Source: Pseudomonas batumici (lineage in GTDB: Bacteria > Pseudomonadota > Gammaproteobacteria > Pseudomonadales > Pseudomonadaceae). From it: a DNA stretch of 64,000 nt. Location: positions 1-64,000 of the forward strand of contig NZ_JXDG01000021.1 in NCBI RefSeq assembly GCF_000820515.1, in the 5' to 3' direction. The translations under genes and the position numbers were made by a program. The notes under the pieces were generated by a model that was not told where the DNA came from, ran no database searches, and worked only from the letters and a program-made list of their open reading frames with translations. This document shows, one piece after another, positions 51,703-60,095 of this stretch; position 1 is the first letter of the stretch; every line of letters starts with the position of its first letter.

Positions 51703-52143
51703 ATGATGCTTGCCCTCGGCATGTTCGTTTTCAGCCTGTCGACCCTCGCCTACCAGGAACTGCAACGCCAGACCGAGTGGCGCCACGCCAGTAACAACCG
51801 CATCGGCGCACCGCCAGCACGCCAGTTCCTGGGCCGTGGCGAGGACACCATCACCCTCCCCGGCATCCTGCTGCCCGAGCTGGCCGGCAGCATGTTCAGC
51901 CTTGACGCCCTGCGTCTGATGGCGAACACCGGGAAAGCCTGGCCGGTGATCGAAGGCAGTGGCCGGCTCTATGGCCTGTGGGTTATCGAAAGCCTGAGCG
52001 AAACCAAGACCATTTTCTTTCGTGACGGCACACCACGGCGGATTGAATTCAGCCTCACCCTCAAGCGTATCGACGATGACCGTATCGACCTGCTCGGCGC
52101 CGGTACCGCTACGGGCGTCAACATCCTGCGAGCCTTGCTATGA
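51703..52143 (+). CDS. U: Tail terminator/baseplate protein (P2 gpU)
   Basis: A 146-residue protein, MMLALGMFVFSLSTLAYQEL and RQTEWRHASNNRIGAPPARQFLGRGEDTITLPGILLPEL, then WPVIEGSGRLYGLWVIESLSETKTIF and SLTLKRIDDDRIDLLG, closely parallel to P2 gpU. Its end overlaps gene D by four bases. The function is at the tail tip together with D. Confidence 0.96.
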   Translation: MMLALGMFVFSLSTLAYQELQRQTEWRHASNNRIGAPPARQFLGRGEDTITLPGILLPELAGSMFSLDALRLMANTGKAWPVIEGSGRLYGLWVIESLSETKTIFFRDGTPRRIEFSLTLKRIDDDRIDLLGAGTATGVNILRALL

Positions 52144-53444
52144 TCGATGCCGCCATCTCCCGCGTCACCGGTTATCTCAAGGACGCCGTTGACCGCTACA
52201 AACGCGATGCGGCCTACCCTGTCCCCGCGTTCCGGCTGACCGTCGACGGCCATGACATTGCTCAGTTGATCAGCCCGCGGCTGATGAGCCTGGACCTGAC
52301 CGACAACAGGGGAGTCGAAGCCGACCAGCTCAGCATCACCCTCAGCGACCATGACGGCTTGCTGGCGATTCCGCCAAAGGGTGCGGTGCTCCGGTTGTGG
52401 CTCGGTTGGACTGACACCGGCCTGGTGGACAAAGGCACCTACACTGTCGACGAAACAGAACACAGCGGCGCTCCCGACGTGCTCAGCATCCGCGCTCGAT
52501 CGGCAGACCTGCGCAAGGGACTGAAGGTCAAGCGCGAGCGTAGCTGGAGCAGTAAGACCCTGGGCGACATCCTGCGCGATATCGCCATTGGCAATGGTCT
52601 CACCACGACCATCGCCGCCGCCCTGGATAGTCTGGGCATTCCCCATCTGACCCAGGCCAACGAGTCGGATGCCAACCTGCTCAGTCGCCTGGGCGAAGAC
52701 TTCGACGCCATGATCAGCGTCAAGGCCGGCTGCCTGCTGTGCCTCCCCGCAGGTGGTGGCAAGACCGCCAGCGGCCTGGACCTGCCACACATCACCCTAA
52801 CCCGTGTCGAGGGCGACCAGCACCGCTACTTACAAGCCGAGCGCGACAGCTATGACGGTGTACGGGCCTACTTCTACGACGTGAACAGCGCGAAAAAGCA
52901 GGAGGCCATTGCCGGTGGCGGCAAGAACCTCAAGGATCTGCGCCACACCTACAGCGACAAGCAGTCCGCCCTGCGCGCCGCCCGGGCTGAATTCAATCGC
53001 CTGCAACGCGGCAGCGCGACCCTCAGCTACACCCTCGCCATGGGCCGGCCCGACTTGATTCCCGAGCTGACCTACACGCTCCAGGGCGTGAAAGCCGAAA
53101 TCGACGAAATCATCTGGTACGGCGGCAACGTGCAGCACACACTTAGCGCCGATAACGGCTACACCGTGAACCTGTCCCTGGAAAGTAAGCTGCCAGAAGA
53201 CACTGTCGATGGCCTGGCGGAAGAAAACCAACAGGATTACACCGGCATCATCGCCTATTACCGCGAAGAGAAAACCGGCAAGGAAAAGACTCGAACGGCT
53301 GGCGACCAGACGAAGCCGAAGCGGTTGCTATGGCTCTATGCCAACAAGTACACGGCGAAACGGGCTGTGGATCGAGAGTGGAAGCGGTTGCAGGAGGCGA
53401 AGGCAAAAGCAATGCGCCCCGTGCAAGACGGGGCGACATCGTAG
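52140..53444 (+). CDS. D: Tail hub protein (P2 gpD)
   Basis: A 434-residue late control gene D family protein: YPVPAFRLTVDGHDIAQLIS and RLMSLDLTDNRGVEADQLSITLSDHDG, then IRARSADLRKGLKVKRERSW and GQYRYL-like DQHRYLQAERDSYDGVRAYFYD. It forms the baseplate hub under the spike. Near its 3' end (53415-53435) there is a perfect 8-bp hairpin, CGCCCCGT/ACGGGGCG, that may work as a terminator for the convergent gene at 53453. Confidence 0.96.
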   Translation: MIDAAISRVTGYLKDAVDRYKRDAAYPVPAFRLTVDGHDIAQLISPRLMSLDLTDNRGVEADQLSITLSDHDGLLAIPPKGAVLRLWLGWTDTGLVDKGTYTVDETEHSGAPDVLSIRARSADLRKGLKVKRERSWSSKTLGDILRDIAIGNGLTTTIAAALDSLGIPHLTQANESDANLLSRLGEDFDAMISVKAGCLLCLPAGGGKTASGLDLPHITLTRVEGDQHRYLQAERDSYDGVRAYFYDVNSAKKQEAIAGGGKNLKDLRHTYSDKQSALRAARAEFNRLQRGSATLSYTLAMGRPDLIPELTYTLQGVKAEIDEIIWYGGNVQHTLSADNGYTVNLSLESKLPEDTVDGLAEENQQDYTGIIAYYREEKTGKEKTRTAGDQTKPKRLLWLYANKYTAKRAVDREWKRLQEAKAKAMRPVQDGATS

Positions 53445-53452
53445 AAGCAGGT

Positions 53453-53911
53453 TTACTCAGCGAACACGGAAATGGTCGTGCCACCACCATCACGGGCGAA
53501 GGCCTGACATTCAAGGGCAAGACCTTTCTGCTCGATCGCTGCAATCTCGCTGTCGTCCTTCAGCGCCTGTTTGCGGCATTGCTTCGAAAACTTGACGATA
53601 TCGGCGGCAGGCCGAGGGGAAACCAGGCTGCCGGCACGACCGACCAGGTCGTAGTAGGCCTGGTCAGGTTCTGGGCCATCCCATGTGATTGCGAGGTTGG
53701 GTTTGCCGATTGAGCAACTGACCGACAGGGAAATGTTCGGTCCGTCACGGTACTCGGTGGTTTGCTTGCCTTCGGTCTGTTTGACTTGGGTCAGGTGACG
53801 TTCTTGCTGGAGCGCGGTCAGGATTTTGTCGCAGGAATCGGCAAGAGCTGCGGTAGATAGCACCAACATTGCCAGGCTACAGCCGATCTTCACCAAGTAC
53901 TCAGTTTTCAT
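53453..53911 (-). CDS. Secreted small protein of unknown function (prophage moron)
   Basis: A 152-residue protein with a clear signal peptide (VKIGCSLAMLVLSTAALA, cleavage before DSCDK). The mature part has four cysteines (in DSCDKI, SVSCSI, SKQCRK, LECQAF), suggesting two disulphides, and ISLSVSCSIGKPNLAITWDG. It is on the minus strand between D and the repressor, where it could be expressed from the lysogen. I do not recognise the family. A periplasmic exclusion or conversion role is inference. Confidence 0.78.
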   Translation of the reverse strand: MKTEYLVKIGCSLAMLVLSTAALADSCDKILTALQQERHLTQVKQTEGKQTTEYRDGPNISLSVSCSIGKPNLAITWDGPEPDQAYYDLVGRAGSLVSPRPAADIVKFSKQCRKQALKDDSEIAAIEQKGLALECQAFARDGGGTTISVFAE

Positions 53912-54138
53912 ACAGTTTTTCTCTCAATCGTTCCTTGATGCACGGGCATCCCGTGGATGTAGCTGAAGTACATAGGCTATTGGCGGATCTTCCTTTCAGC
54001 AAGGCTTGTGGCGTGATTCAAACCGAAATGGACAGGCCCCTCTGTACACATTAGCCTCAGCCTGAGCCCCAAAAGCATATGGCTTTCAGGCTGGCTGTAG
54101 CTACCCGCCGTAACGGACCATTTATCAAGGACTATGAA

Positions 54139-54489
54139 ATGACAGATATAATCTCTACAGTTTCAACTGCTGTAACCCTCGCACTTCGCTTGAAGGACAT
54201 CAGCAAAAACATAGAAAACGCAGAATTCAAAAACATTCTTGCTGACTTAAGCCTTGAACTTTCCGAAGTAAAATTAAAGTTAGCCGACCTGCTGTCGGAG
54301 AATGCGGAGCTTAAAGAAAAAATCCACACCATAACCAGTGCCACTGGCACGCTCTGCCCTAGCTGCAACAATAGAACTTACAAGCTCATATCATCCGAGC
54401 CTGATCCAGTATTCGGTGACCTGGGCGCAAACTCGCGACTCTACAAGTGCAGTTCCTGCAACTTTTCAGAAACAGTGATGAGTCAGTGA
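54139..54489 (+). CDS. Coiled-coil zinc-ribbon protein (prophage accessory)
   Basis: A 116-residue protein. The first two thirds are a helical coiled coil (LADLSLELSEVKLKLADLLSENAELKEKI). The C-terminal third has a zinc ribbon, LCPSCNNRTYKL and LYKCSSCNFSE (two CxxC pairs about 30 residues apart). ATG 54139 is chosen at the domain start. AT-rich for the phage, with its own terminator at 54500. Coiled coil plus zinc ribbon is a common build for small phage accessory proteins, but the function is unknown. Confidence 0.72.
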   Translation: MTDIISTVSTAVTLALRLKDISKNIENAEFKNILADLSLELSEVKLKLADLLSENAELKEKIHTITSATGTLCPSCNNRTYKLISSEPDPVFGDLGANSRLYKCSSCNFSETVMSQ

Positions 54490-54499
54490 TTTAAAGTAA

Positions 54500-54525
54500 A
54501 AGCCCGGTTTCTAGCCGGGCTTCCC
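54500..54525 (+). terminator. Hairpin terminator between the convergent accessory genes
   Basis: AAGCCCGG (54500-54507) pairs with CCGGGCTT (54515-54522) over 7 bases; the following run is CCCTT, so it is weak on this strand. Confidence 0.65.
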
Positions 54526-54527
54526 TT

Positions 54528-54689
54528 CTACTGGACGGTTAGAAGTGCACTGAGAAATCTAAGAATATCCCTTTTTCTTTCTTCATTTAGCTGCCTGAAC
54601 ATTTTTACGAAACTCAGCTCAGTGTCTGTCAGCCTCTCCATTTCACAGTTACCGATTTTATTGGTTTCTGTATCGCTGTTCACCGACAT
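54528..54689 (-). CDS. Small 53-residue protein, too short for usual ORF cut-offs
   Basis: Minus-strand ATG at 54689, stop at 54528-54530. GGAG stands six bases before the ATG (TGGAGTGGCACATG on that strand). The product begins MSVNSDTETNKIGNCEMERL and continues TDTELSFVKMFRQLNEERKR then DILRFLSALLTVQ, an amphipathic two-helix pattern with a charged KRDILRFL block. It resembles the short QLNEExRxxILRFLxAL proteins encoded beside phage repressors. It is in the same direction as the C gene, 196 bases downstream of it. Role unknown, possibly regulatory. Confidence 0.65.
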   Translation of the reverse strand: MSVNSDTETNKIGNCEMERLTDTELSFVKMFRQLNEERKRDILRFLSALLTVQ

Positions 54690-54884
54690 GTGCCACTCCA
54701 TCTACAACACGTAACGGGTGCCCGGCACCTTCATTGGTACCGTCCAAAACACCCGGCGAACAGACGATTTTCAGCATGTTCAGGCGTGCCACCAGCACAA
54801 AAAAGTCACAATTTGCATTTATGCCTGATCAGAGCAAAAAAAGGAAAATGCGGCTCCTTCCCTCTCCGCTTCGACTTTGAAGAC

Positions 54885-55223
54885 CTACATTGACGACATT
54901 GCTGCCAGGGCACCCGTCAGCCGAACGACTGAGGCCTGGTCACCTTCGGACAGTGACCGGTAGCTTTCAAGGATCTTAGACTCGACAGCGCTCAACCCCT
55001 CTTCAGACACGCACGCCTTGACTCCTGAAAGCACGTACTGAACGTCCACTCCAGCCTTTTCAAGTGCAGCCAGGTACCTCAGATCAGGTGAATTGCTCTC
55101 CTGTTCGTACGCCTTTTGGGTACCTCTACTGACACTCCCTATCGCCCCGAAGTCGGTCTGATTCAGGCCCAAACGGTCGCGCTCTTCCTTGAGGCGCTCG
55201 CCAACCCCATCAGATATGTACAT
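54885..55223 (-). CDS. Phage C-type repressor
   Basis: A 112-residue protein from ATG 55223. An HTH_XRE domain occupies the first 60 residues (GVGERLKEERDRLGLNQTDFGAIGSVSRGTQKAYEQESNSPDLRYLAAL in pattern, then AGVDVQYVLSG). The C-terminal helix SAVESKILESYRSLSEGDQASVVRLTGALAA would dimerise. GGTGAG precedes this ATG; earlier ATGs (55238, 55253) overlap the operator. It would keep the lytic promoter at 55241 silent by binding the dyad at 55245. There is no self-cleavage domain, so SOS induction would have to be indirect. Confidence 0.88.
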   Translation of the reverse strand: MYISDGVGERLKEERDRLGLNQTDFGAIGSVSRGTQKAYEQESNSPDLRYLAALEKAGVDVQYVLSGVKACVSEEGLSAVESKILESYRSLSEGDQASVVRLTGALAAMSSM

Positions 55224-55228
55224 TTTTT

Positions 55229-55266
55229 TGCTCACCATTGTTGACTTGAGCATTTTTCTGCTCAAG
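55229..55266. promoter_or_regulatory. Repressor operator with overlapping rightward promoter
   Basis: CTTGAGCA (55245-55252) and TGCTCAAG (55259-55266) are perfect inverted repeats around TTTTTC. A further half site TGCTCA at 55229 is exactly 30 bases, three helical turns, from the one at 55259. TTGACT (55241-55246) and AAGAAT (55264-55269), spaced 17, could be the rightward -35 and -10, with the operator between them. Confidence 0.75.
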
Positions 55267-55297
55267 AATGACCACACACCAACACGAATCAACACCA

Positions 55298-55507
55298 ATG
55301 AACACTATGCCCGCCCCTCTTACACCCGAGCAAGCCCGCGCGGCCCTTGACCGCAAGGGCGTCAGCATTGCCGATTTCTGCCGTCAGTATGAGCTGAACA
55401 GAAATCTGGTCAGCGACTTATTGAACGGTCGCAAGAAAGGTCGTCGCGGTGAAGCACACCGGGCTGCAGTCCTGCTCGGTATCAAAGACGGCGAGATCAC
55501 AAACTAG
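55298..55507 (+). CDS. Cro-like DNA-binding protein
   Basis: A 69-residue protein from ATG 55298. APLTPEQARAALDRKGVSIADFCRQYELNRNLVSDLLNGRKKGRRGEAHRAAVLLGI in pattern is a compact helix-turn-helix protein of the BcepMu gp16/phage-associated type, with a basic RKKGRRGE stretch. Divergent from the repressor and immediately behind the proposed lytic promoter, it is the expected Cro counterpart. No clear ribosome-binding site; ATG 55268 is an alternative. Confidence 0.82.
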   Translation: MNTMPAPLTPEQARAALDRKGVSIADFCRQYELNRNLVSDLLNGRKKGRRGEAHRAAVLLGIKDGEITN

Positions 55508-55536
55508 GGCCTCTGGCGCCAAGGAGAAACCAGAAA

Positions 55537-56013
55537 ATGAAACGCCCAGTTCTAGGCACCAGAAAAGACGTGGTCAGCGCCGTGATATGCAGTTTCCCGG
55601 GCGGTCGTGCTTACGCCGCCGCGAGCATCGGTATGCCGATCAAGAAATTCGACAATCAAGCCTACGAAAACGCCGGCAGCCGCCCGCTGACTGATGAACA
55701 TCTTTTCAGACTGGAGCAGCAAGCTGGTACCACCTTCCTGCCCGATTACATCGCTGGGCTGTATGGCGGTCTGTTCGTCCCCCTGACGGCACCAGAAACG
55801 CTGGACAACGTCGACCTGTACAACCGCTCGGTCAAGGCAGCGGCAAAGCGTGGCCGGGTCGATCAGGCCATTTCCGAGGCCCTGGATGACGGCATTATCG
55901 AGAAGCATGAAGCCGACGCCATCGTGAGTGCCTTGCTCAAGTACATGTCCGCCCGCTATGCCGAAGTGCTCGCGACCATCCAGCTCTACAGCAACAAGGA
56001 GGCCGTACGGTGA
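55537..56013 (+). CDS. CII/YmfL-like phage regulatory protein
   Basis: A 158-residue protein. TRKDVVSAVICSFPGGRAYAAASIGMPIKKFDNQAYENAGSRPLTDEHLFRLEQQAGTTFLPDYIAGLYGGLF in pattern is the CII-like domain of the YmfL family. The remaining helical half (NVDLYNRSVKAAAKRGRVDQAISEALDDGIIEKHEADAI) is charged. It would act in early phage transcription control. It starts 30 bases after the Cro-like gene and overlaps Ogr by four bases. Confidence 0.82.
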   Translation: MKRPVLGTRKDVVSAVICSFPGGRAYAAASIGMPIKKFDNQAYENAGSRPLTDEHLFRLEQQAGTTFLPDYIAGLYGGLFVPLTAPETLDNVDLYNRSVKAAAKRGRVDQAISEALDDGIIEKHEADAIVSALLKYMSARYAEVLATIQLYSNKEAVR

Positions 56014-56300
56014 GCACTTACAAGCTGGTCTGCCCCCACTGCCTGGGTCCCATGCGTATTCGCACAAGCGAAGGAACTCATATTTTTTTGCGGGTGGCGT
56101 ACCTGCAATGCCGGAACGAGGCCTGCGGCTGGTCAGTTCGGGCGGAATTCGAAATGACCCACGAAATGTCCCCGAGTGGCATGGCAAACCCTGCTGTGCG
56201 ACTCCCTGTCGCTGACGTGGCGTTGCGCCGTGCAGCGATGAAGTCCGCCGATGATCAACCCGACCTGCTGGACCAAATGGAAATGGAGCGTGCGCTATGA
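56010..56300 (+). CDS. ogr: Ogr/Delta-type zinc-finger late transcription activator
   Basis: A 96-residue protein. VCPHCLGPMRIRTSEGTHIF then LRVAYLQCRNEACGWSVRAEFEMTHEMSPSGM is the Ogr/Delta fold: Cys pair CPHC and CRNEAC ligate zinc, and EMTHEMSPSG closes the domain. Ogr activators stimulate late operons. Three dyads of one geometry before the late operons (34536, 41729, 46258) are its likely targets. In P2, ogr lies next to D; here it sits in the early cluster, so it could be under early control. Confidence 0.93.
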   Translation: MSTYKLVCPHCLGPMRIRTSEGTHIFLRVAYLQCRNEACGWSVRAEFEMTHEMSPSGMANPAVRLPVADVALRRAAMKSADDQPDLLDQMEMERAL

Positions 56301-56668
56301 ACCACGAAGACCTGTCCCACGATTACCGCAGCAGTATGCAGCGAGCCGCGTTCAGCTACCTGCAACGCCATGAAGCCGAGCATTTGGTGGATACCGACCT
56401 GTTGTTTGATCGTTGCGTGTGCCATCTGACCAGAGCCCTGGAAGTACCGGTGTTCATGGCACAACAACTCGTTCACAACGCCTGGACTGAACTTCAGGTC
56501 ATCAATCAGCGCAAGTGGGTGGGTGTGGATTGGGGCACCGGGCCAGGTGCCACGGTCGTGCATTTGGTCGACCTGCGAGCAGATCTGCGCTACCCAGTAC
56601 CGGCGCGGCTTTTGCCTCAGAAGCTGCTCGACCAGCGTAGCGCCCTGCCTCAGCAACACCCTCAATAA
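56297..56668 (+). CDS. Conserved early phage protein, unknown (123 aa)
   Basis: A 123-residue soluble protein starting MNHEDLSHDYRSSMQRAAFS. Helical first half, AEHLVDTDLLFDRCVCHLTRALEVPVFMAQQLVHNAWTELQ in pattern, then a more beta-like WVGVDWGTGPGATVVHLVDL and a basic PARLLPQKLLDQRSALP tail. I do not recognise a named family. The four-base overlap with the Ogr stop shows it is translated from the same message. Possibly a DNA-metabolism accessory. Confidence 0.72.
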   Translation: MNHEDLSHDYRSSMQRAAFSYLQRHEAEHLVDTDLLFDRCVCHLTRALEVPVFMAQQLVHNAWTELQVINQRKWVGVDWGTGPGATVVHLVDLRADLRYPVPARLLPQKLLDQRSALPQQHPQ

Positions 56669-56743
56669 GCCCTTTTTAAACAACCCGCCCTGCCCCGATT
56701 CCCGTGGGTTTGGGTGAGCTTTGCCCGAAATCCGAGGTGGACC

Positions 56744-56977
56744 ATGGAAATCGACGTCGCCATCACCGCAAAACTGAGCCGCACGCAGGCCGAAGCGCTG
56801 CTTGAAACGCTGCGCAACCAGTACGCGATGCAGTTCAACGAGCACTGGTATGACGACCGGTTTCGCATGATCCCCGAGGGCCTACGGCACGGCTCGTTGC
56901 TGGTGGCCTTCCCTGTGATGGCCGCGCAAAAACGCCTGATTGGCGCCCTTAAACACAGTCTCGACGAAGCGAAGTAA
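56744..56977 (+). CDS. Small early phage protein (77 aa)
   Basis: A 77-residue protein, MEIDVAITAKLSRTQAEALL then ETLRNQYAMQFNEHWYDDRFR and GSLLVAFPVMAAQKRLIGALK. The start at 56744 follows a CCATGG-like context. The preceding 75 bases are noncoding. It is soluble and of mixed helix and strand. I cannot name the family. Its stop lies 6 bases before the primase gene, so it may work with it. Confidence 0.65.
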   Translation: MEIDVAITAKLSRTQAEALLETLRNQYAMQFNEHWYDDRFRMIPEGLRHGSLLVAFPVMAAQKRLIGALKHSLDEAK

Positions 56978-56983
56978 GCCACG

Positions 56984-59704
56984 ATGGAAATGGAACAAAG
57001 GCTGCGAGCCGACGTCATCCAACGCATTGAGCGTGATTACCAGCTCAAGCACATGGCCAACACCAACTACATGCGCAAGGGTGTTTGCCCTGCCTGCGGC
57101 CAGAAGACCCTGTACACCTTCTACGATTCGCCCTGGACGCTGATCTGCGGACGGCCGGAAAAGTGCGACCACCGTGTCCACGTGAAGGACGTCTACGACG
57201 ATTTGTTCAACGACTGGAGCAAGACCGCTCCGTCGACGCCGGACAACCCCCTTGCCACGGCACGCGCCTATCTTGAGTTTGCGCGGGGCTTCAAATTTGA
57301 GCTGATCGCCGGCTGGTTCACCCAGGAAAACTACTGGGATGGCCGGCAGAACATCGGCAGCGCCACGGTGCGTTTCGCCCTGGAGAAAGGTGGGTACTGG
57401 GAACGCCTGATAGATCGGCCAGACCGATTCGGCAAGATGAAAGCGCGCTTCCGCCCAACCGGCGAAGGCTTGCCCGGTTACAAAGGCATCTGGTGGTGCC
57501 CGCCGAGCGTGGACCTGCTGGAGGTCGACGAACTCTGGATAACAGAGGGCATCTTCGACGCTATCGCGCTGCTGCATAACGAAGTGTCGGCCGTGTCGAT
57601 GATGTCCAGCGCCCCCTGCCCAATCGACTCGCTCAAGGCTCTGGCCAAACTGCGCCACGACGCTGACAAACGCCTACCGCGCCTGGTGTGGGCACTCGAT
57701 AACGAGCCCGTCGCCAAGGCCAACATGCGCCGCTGGGCGAAAGAGGCGCGCGACCTGGGTTTCACTTGCAAAGCAGCGGTGATCCCTCAACCCAATGGCA
57801 AAAAAGTCGACTGGAACGATCTGCACCACCGCTGGAAGTCAATCGAGGGCGATGACGAGCGCGCTGAGCGTGTTGAGCAGGACCTTGATGAAGCCAGACA
57901 CCAGGGCGACCTGTTGCTGGCCGATTCGGCTGAAGAAAAGGGCTTCCTCATCTACTTGCACGACGAGCGAAAGGAGTTCCACTTCTCGTTCCGCAAACGC
58001 TTGTACTGGTTTCGGCTTGACCTTGAAAAATACGACCGGGCCATGAGCGATCTGGAGAGTTCAGAACGTCATGACGACCAGTTGCTCAGCGATGAGCAGC
58101 GCCGCTACAAAGCATTGCGCCAGGCCGGCGCGGTATCCCGCATAGCCAACTGCCATTTCCAGGCGCTGTACTACATGCGCAACGAACTGACCGACGAGGC
58201 CTGGTACTACTTCCGCGTCGAGCGCCCGGAAGGTCCGGCTATAAAAAGCACCTTCACCGCCGCACAGCTCACCTCAGCACCTGAATTCTCGAAGCGCCTG
58301 CTCAACGTCTCCAACGGCGCGATGTTCGAGGGCAGCGCCAACCAACTGAGACGGATTCTGGCGCCCCAGCTTGACTGCCTGAAAACCGTGAACACCATCG
58401 AATGGATCGGCTACAGCCGCGAGCACGGTGCCTATGTCTTCAACGACCTCGCCGTCGCCGGCGGGTCGGTACACAAGCTCAACAAGGAGGATTTTTTCGA
58501 CCTCGGCAAACTGAGCGTCAAGTCGCAGAGCCAGTCTCCAGTGCTGCATATCAACACCGACCTCAACGCCTACAACGAGGGTTGGCTCGACATCTACTGG
58601 CGCTGCTTTGGCGTACAGGGCCTGGTGGTATTGGCCTGGTGGCTGGGCGCCTTGCATGCCGAGCAGATCCGCCAGATCCACAAGTCACTAATGTTCCTGG
58701 AACTCGTTGGCGAAGCCGGGTCAGGCAAAACCACCCTGGTGGAATTGCTGTGGAAACTGGTCGGCCGTACTGACTACGAAGGCTTCGACCCGTCCAAAGC
58801 GACACCGGCAAGCCGTGCGCGCAACTTCTCGCAGGTGGGCAACCTGCCGGTGGTGCTGATCGAATCGGAACGCGAGCAGAAGGAAGGCCAGCCCGTTAAG
58901 CACTTCGACTGGGATGAACTGAAAACCGCATACAACGGCCGCAGCGTCCGCTCCACAGGTGTGAAAAACAACGGCAACGACACCCGCGAACCGCCGTTCA
59001 GAGGCGCCCTGCTGATCGCGCAGAACAACCCGGTGAATGCTTCTGAACCCATCTTGCAGCGCCTTTGCCACGTTCACCTGACTCGGGAGCACCACACTCC
59101 GGAAACCAAGCAGTTCGCCGAGCAACTGGAACGTATGCCGATGGAAGCCATCAGCGGCTTCCTGGTCAAAGCGCTGCAACGCGAGGCCAATACCATGCGC
59201 CTGATGGAGGAAAACACCTCCCGCTACGAACAGGAGCTGCTGGCTCAACCCGGCATCCGCACCGTGCGTATCGCCAAGAACCACGCACAGCTGCGCAGCC
59301 TTGTGGATGCCTTGGCGGACATCGTGCCCCTCGGCGAACAGCGCAAAGCCAAGGTGCACGCCGAGGTCAATCGCATGGCCGCAGAACGGCAGCAGGCAAT
59401 CAACGCTGATCACCCGACCGTGCGCGAGTTTTGGGATCTATACGAGTTCCTCAATGGCATGGACGAGAAAGGGACGCTCAACCATGCGCGTCGGGATGGG
59501 TTGATAGCCGTGAACCTCAACGAATTCGTCGAGATGGCGGCCAACAAACGCCAACAGGTACCAGCGCTCAGCGACCTGAAGCGCCTGCTCAAGACCAGCA
59601 AGTCCCCAAAATTTTTGGAGTCGAACAAACCGGTCAATTCTGCCCAGCAGACAGATGCGTTCAACGCCAGCAAGACCGTCCGGTGCTGGGTATTCCAGGC
59701 CTGA
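56984..59704 (+). CDS. Toprim primase-helicase replication protein
   Basis: A 906-residue replication protein. The zinc site is C35, C38, C55, C61 (CPACGQK and ICGRPEKC). The Toprim domain near 178-250 has the acidic ELWITEGIFDAIALL and WALDNEPVAKA. A helicase half carries Walker A GEAGSGKTT near 574-582, then VLIESEREQ and RGALLIAQNNP with QRLCHV as sensor and arginine region. The layout is like the phage primase-helicase of P4-type, not the rolling-circle gpA of P2, so replication mode probably differs. The protein is encoded in the early operon. Confidence 0.88.
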   Translation: MEMEQRLRADVIQRIERDYQLKHMANTNYMRKGVCPACGQKTLYTFYDSPWTLICGRPEKCDHRVHVKDVYDDLFNDWSKTAPSTPDNPLATARAYLEFARGFKFELIAGWFTQENYWDGRQNIGSATVRFALEKGGYWERLIDRPDRFGKMKARFRPTGEGLPGYKGIWWCPPSVDLLEVDELWITEGIFDAIALLHNEVSAVSMMSSAPCPIDSLKALAKLRHDADKRLPRLVWALDNEPVAKANMRRWAKEARDLGFTCKAAVIPQPNGKKVDWNDLHHRWKSIEGDDERAERVEQDLDEARHQGDLLLADSAEEKGFLIYLHDERKEFHFSFRKRLYWFRLDLEKYDRAMSDLESSERHDDQLLSDEQRRYKALRQAGAVSRIANCHFQALYYMRNELTDEAWYYFRVERPEGPAIKSTFTAAQLTSAPEFSKRLLNVSNGAMFEGSANQLRRILAPQLDCLKTVNTIEWIGYSREHGAYVFNDLAVAGGSVHKLNKEDFFDLGKLSVKSQSQSPVLHINTDLNAYNEGWLDIYWRCFGVQGLVVLAWWLGALHAEQIRQIHKSLMFLELVGEAGSGKTTLVELLWKLVGRTDYEGFDPSKATPASRARNFSQVGNLPVVLIESEREQKEGQPVKHFDWDELKTAYNGRSVRSTGVKNNGNDTREPPFRGALLIAQNNPVNASEPILQRLCHVHLTREHHTPETKQFAEQLERMPMEAISGFLVKALQREANTMRLMEENTSRYEQELLAQPGIRTVRIAKNHAQLRSLVDALADIVPLGEQRKAKVHAEVNRMAAERQQAINADHPTVREFWDLYEFLNGMDEKGTLNHARRDGLIAVNLNEFVEMAANKRQQVPALSDLKRLLKTSKSPKFLESNKPVNSAQQTDAFNASKTVRCWVFQA

Positions 59705-59714
59705 CCAATCACCA

Positions 59715-59759
59715 GGGCGCGGCAACGCCCAGGTATCAACCCCAAGGAGAAGCACCATG
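59715..59759 (+). promoter_or_regulatory. Leader module 1: CGGCAA-loop hairpin plus shared ribosome-binding/start block
   Basis: GGGCG (59715-59719) pairs with CGCCC (59726-59730) around the loop CGGCAA. Ten bases later comes CCCCAAGGAGAAGCACCATG, whose ATG at 59757 starts the next gene. The same loop and block recur at 60311 and 60948 with different but paired stem arms. Confidence 0.75.
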
Positions 59760-60095
59760 CCCGAAGACCAATTGAAAAACACCCTGGACGAGCTGTTCCA
59801 GTACCAGACGGAGCGCCCTGCCATTCGCAAAGCGGGTATCGACGCATTGGTACGACTGGTGCCTGTCGCCCTGCGCGATACAGGCCAGAGCGGCGTCGTC
59901 GCCCGCTTCCTGCTGGGCTTGTACAACGGCCCAGCACATCCGTTCGACCTGACTGAGCTGCGCCGTCTGGACGTGGGCCTGTTCGACGACTTCATTGCTG
60001 TCCTGCGGCTGGACAACACCCCCGAACAAGAGGTGCACACCTACCTCCCCAACGGTGATGCCATCTGGCAGGAGCTGCGCGGGAACTGGGCATGA
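59757..60095 (+). CDS. Early phage protein of DUF7673-like size, unknown function
   Basis: A 112-residue protein, MPEDQLKNTLDELFQYQTER then AIRKAGIDALVRLVPVALRD, FLLGLYNGPAHPFDLTELRRLDVGLFDDFIAVLRLDNTPEQEVHTYLPNG in pattern. Helical with conserved NGPAHPFDLTELR. I believe it belongs to a small phage/plasmid family of that type but cannot prove it. Its start is governed by leader module 1, and it overlaps the next gene by four bases. Confidence 0.72.
   Translation: MPEDQLKNTLDELFQYQTERPAIRKAGIDALVRLVPVALRDTGQSGVVARFLLGLYNGPAHPFDLTELRRLDVGLFDDFIAVLRLDNTPEQEVHTYLPNGDAIWQELRGNWA

Noticed and set aside
53330..53713. A 127-codon plus-strand frame following D
   Set aside because: It overlaps the end of D and is antisense to the secreted four-Cys gene, which has a clear signal peptide.
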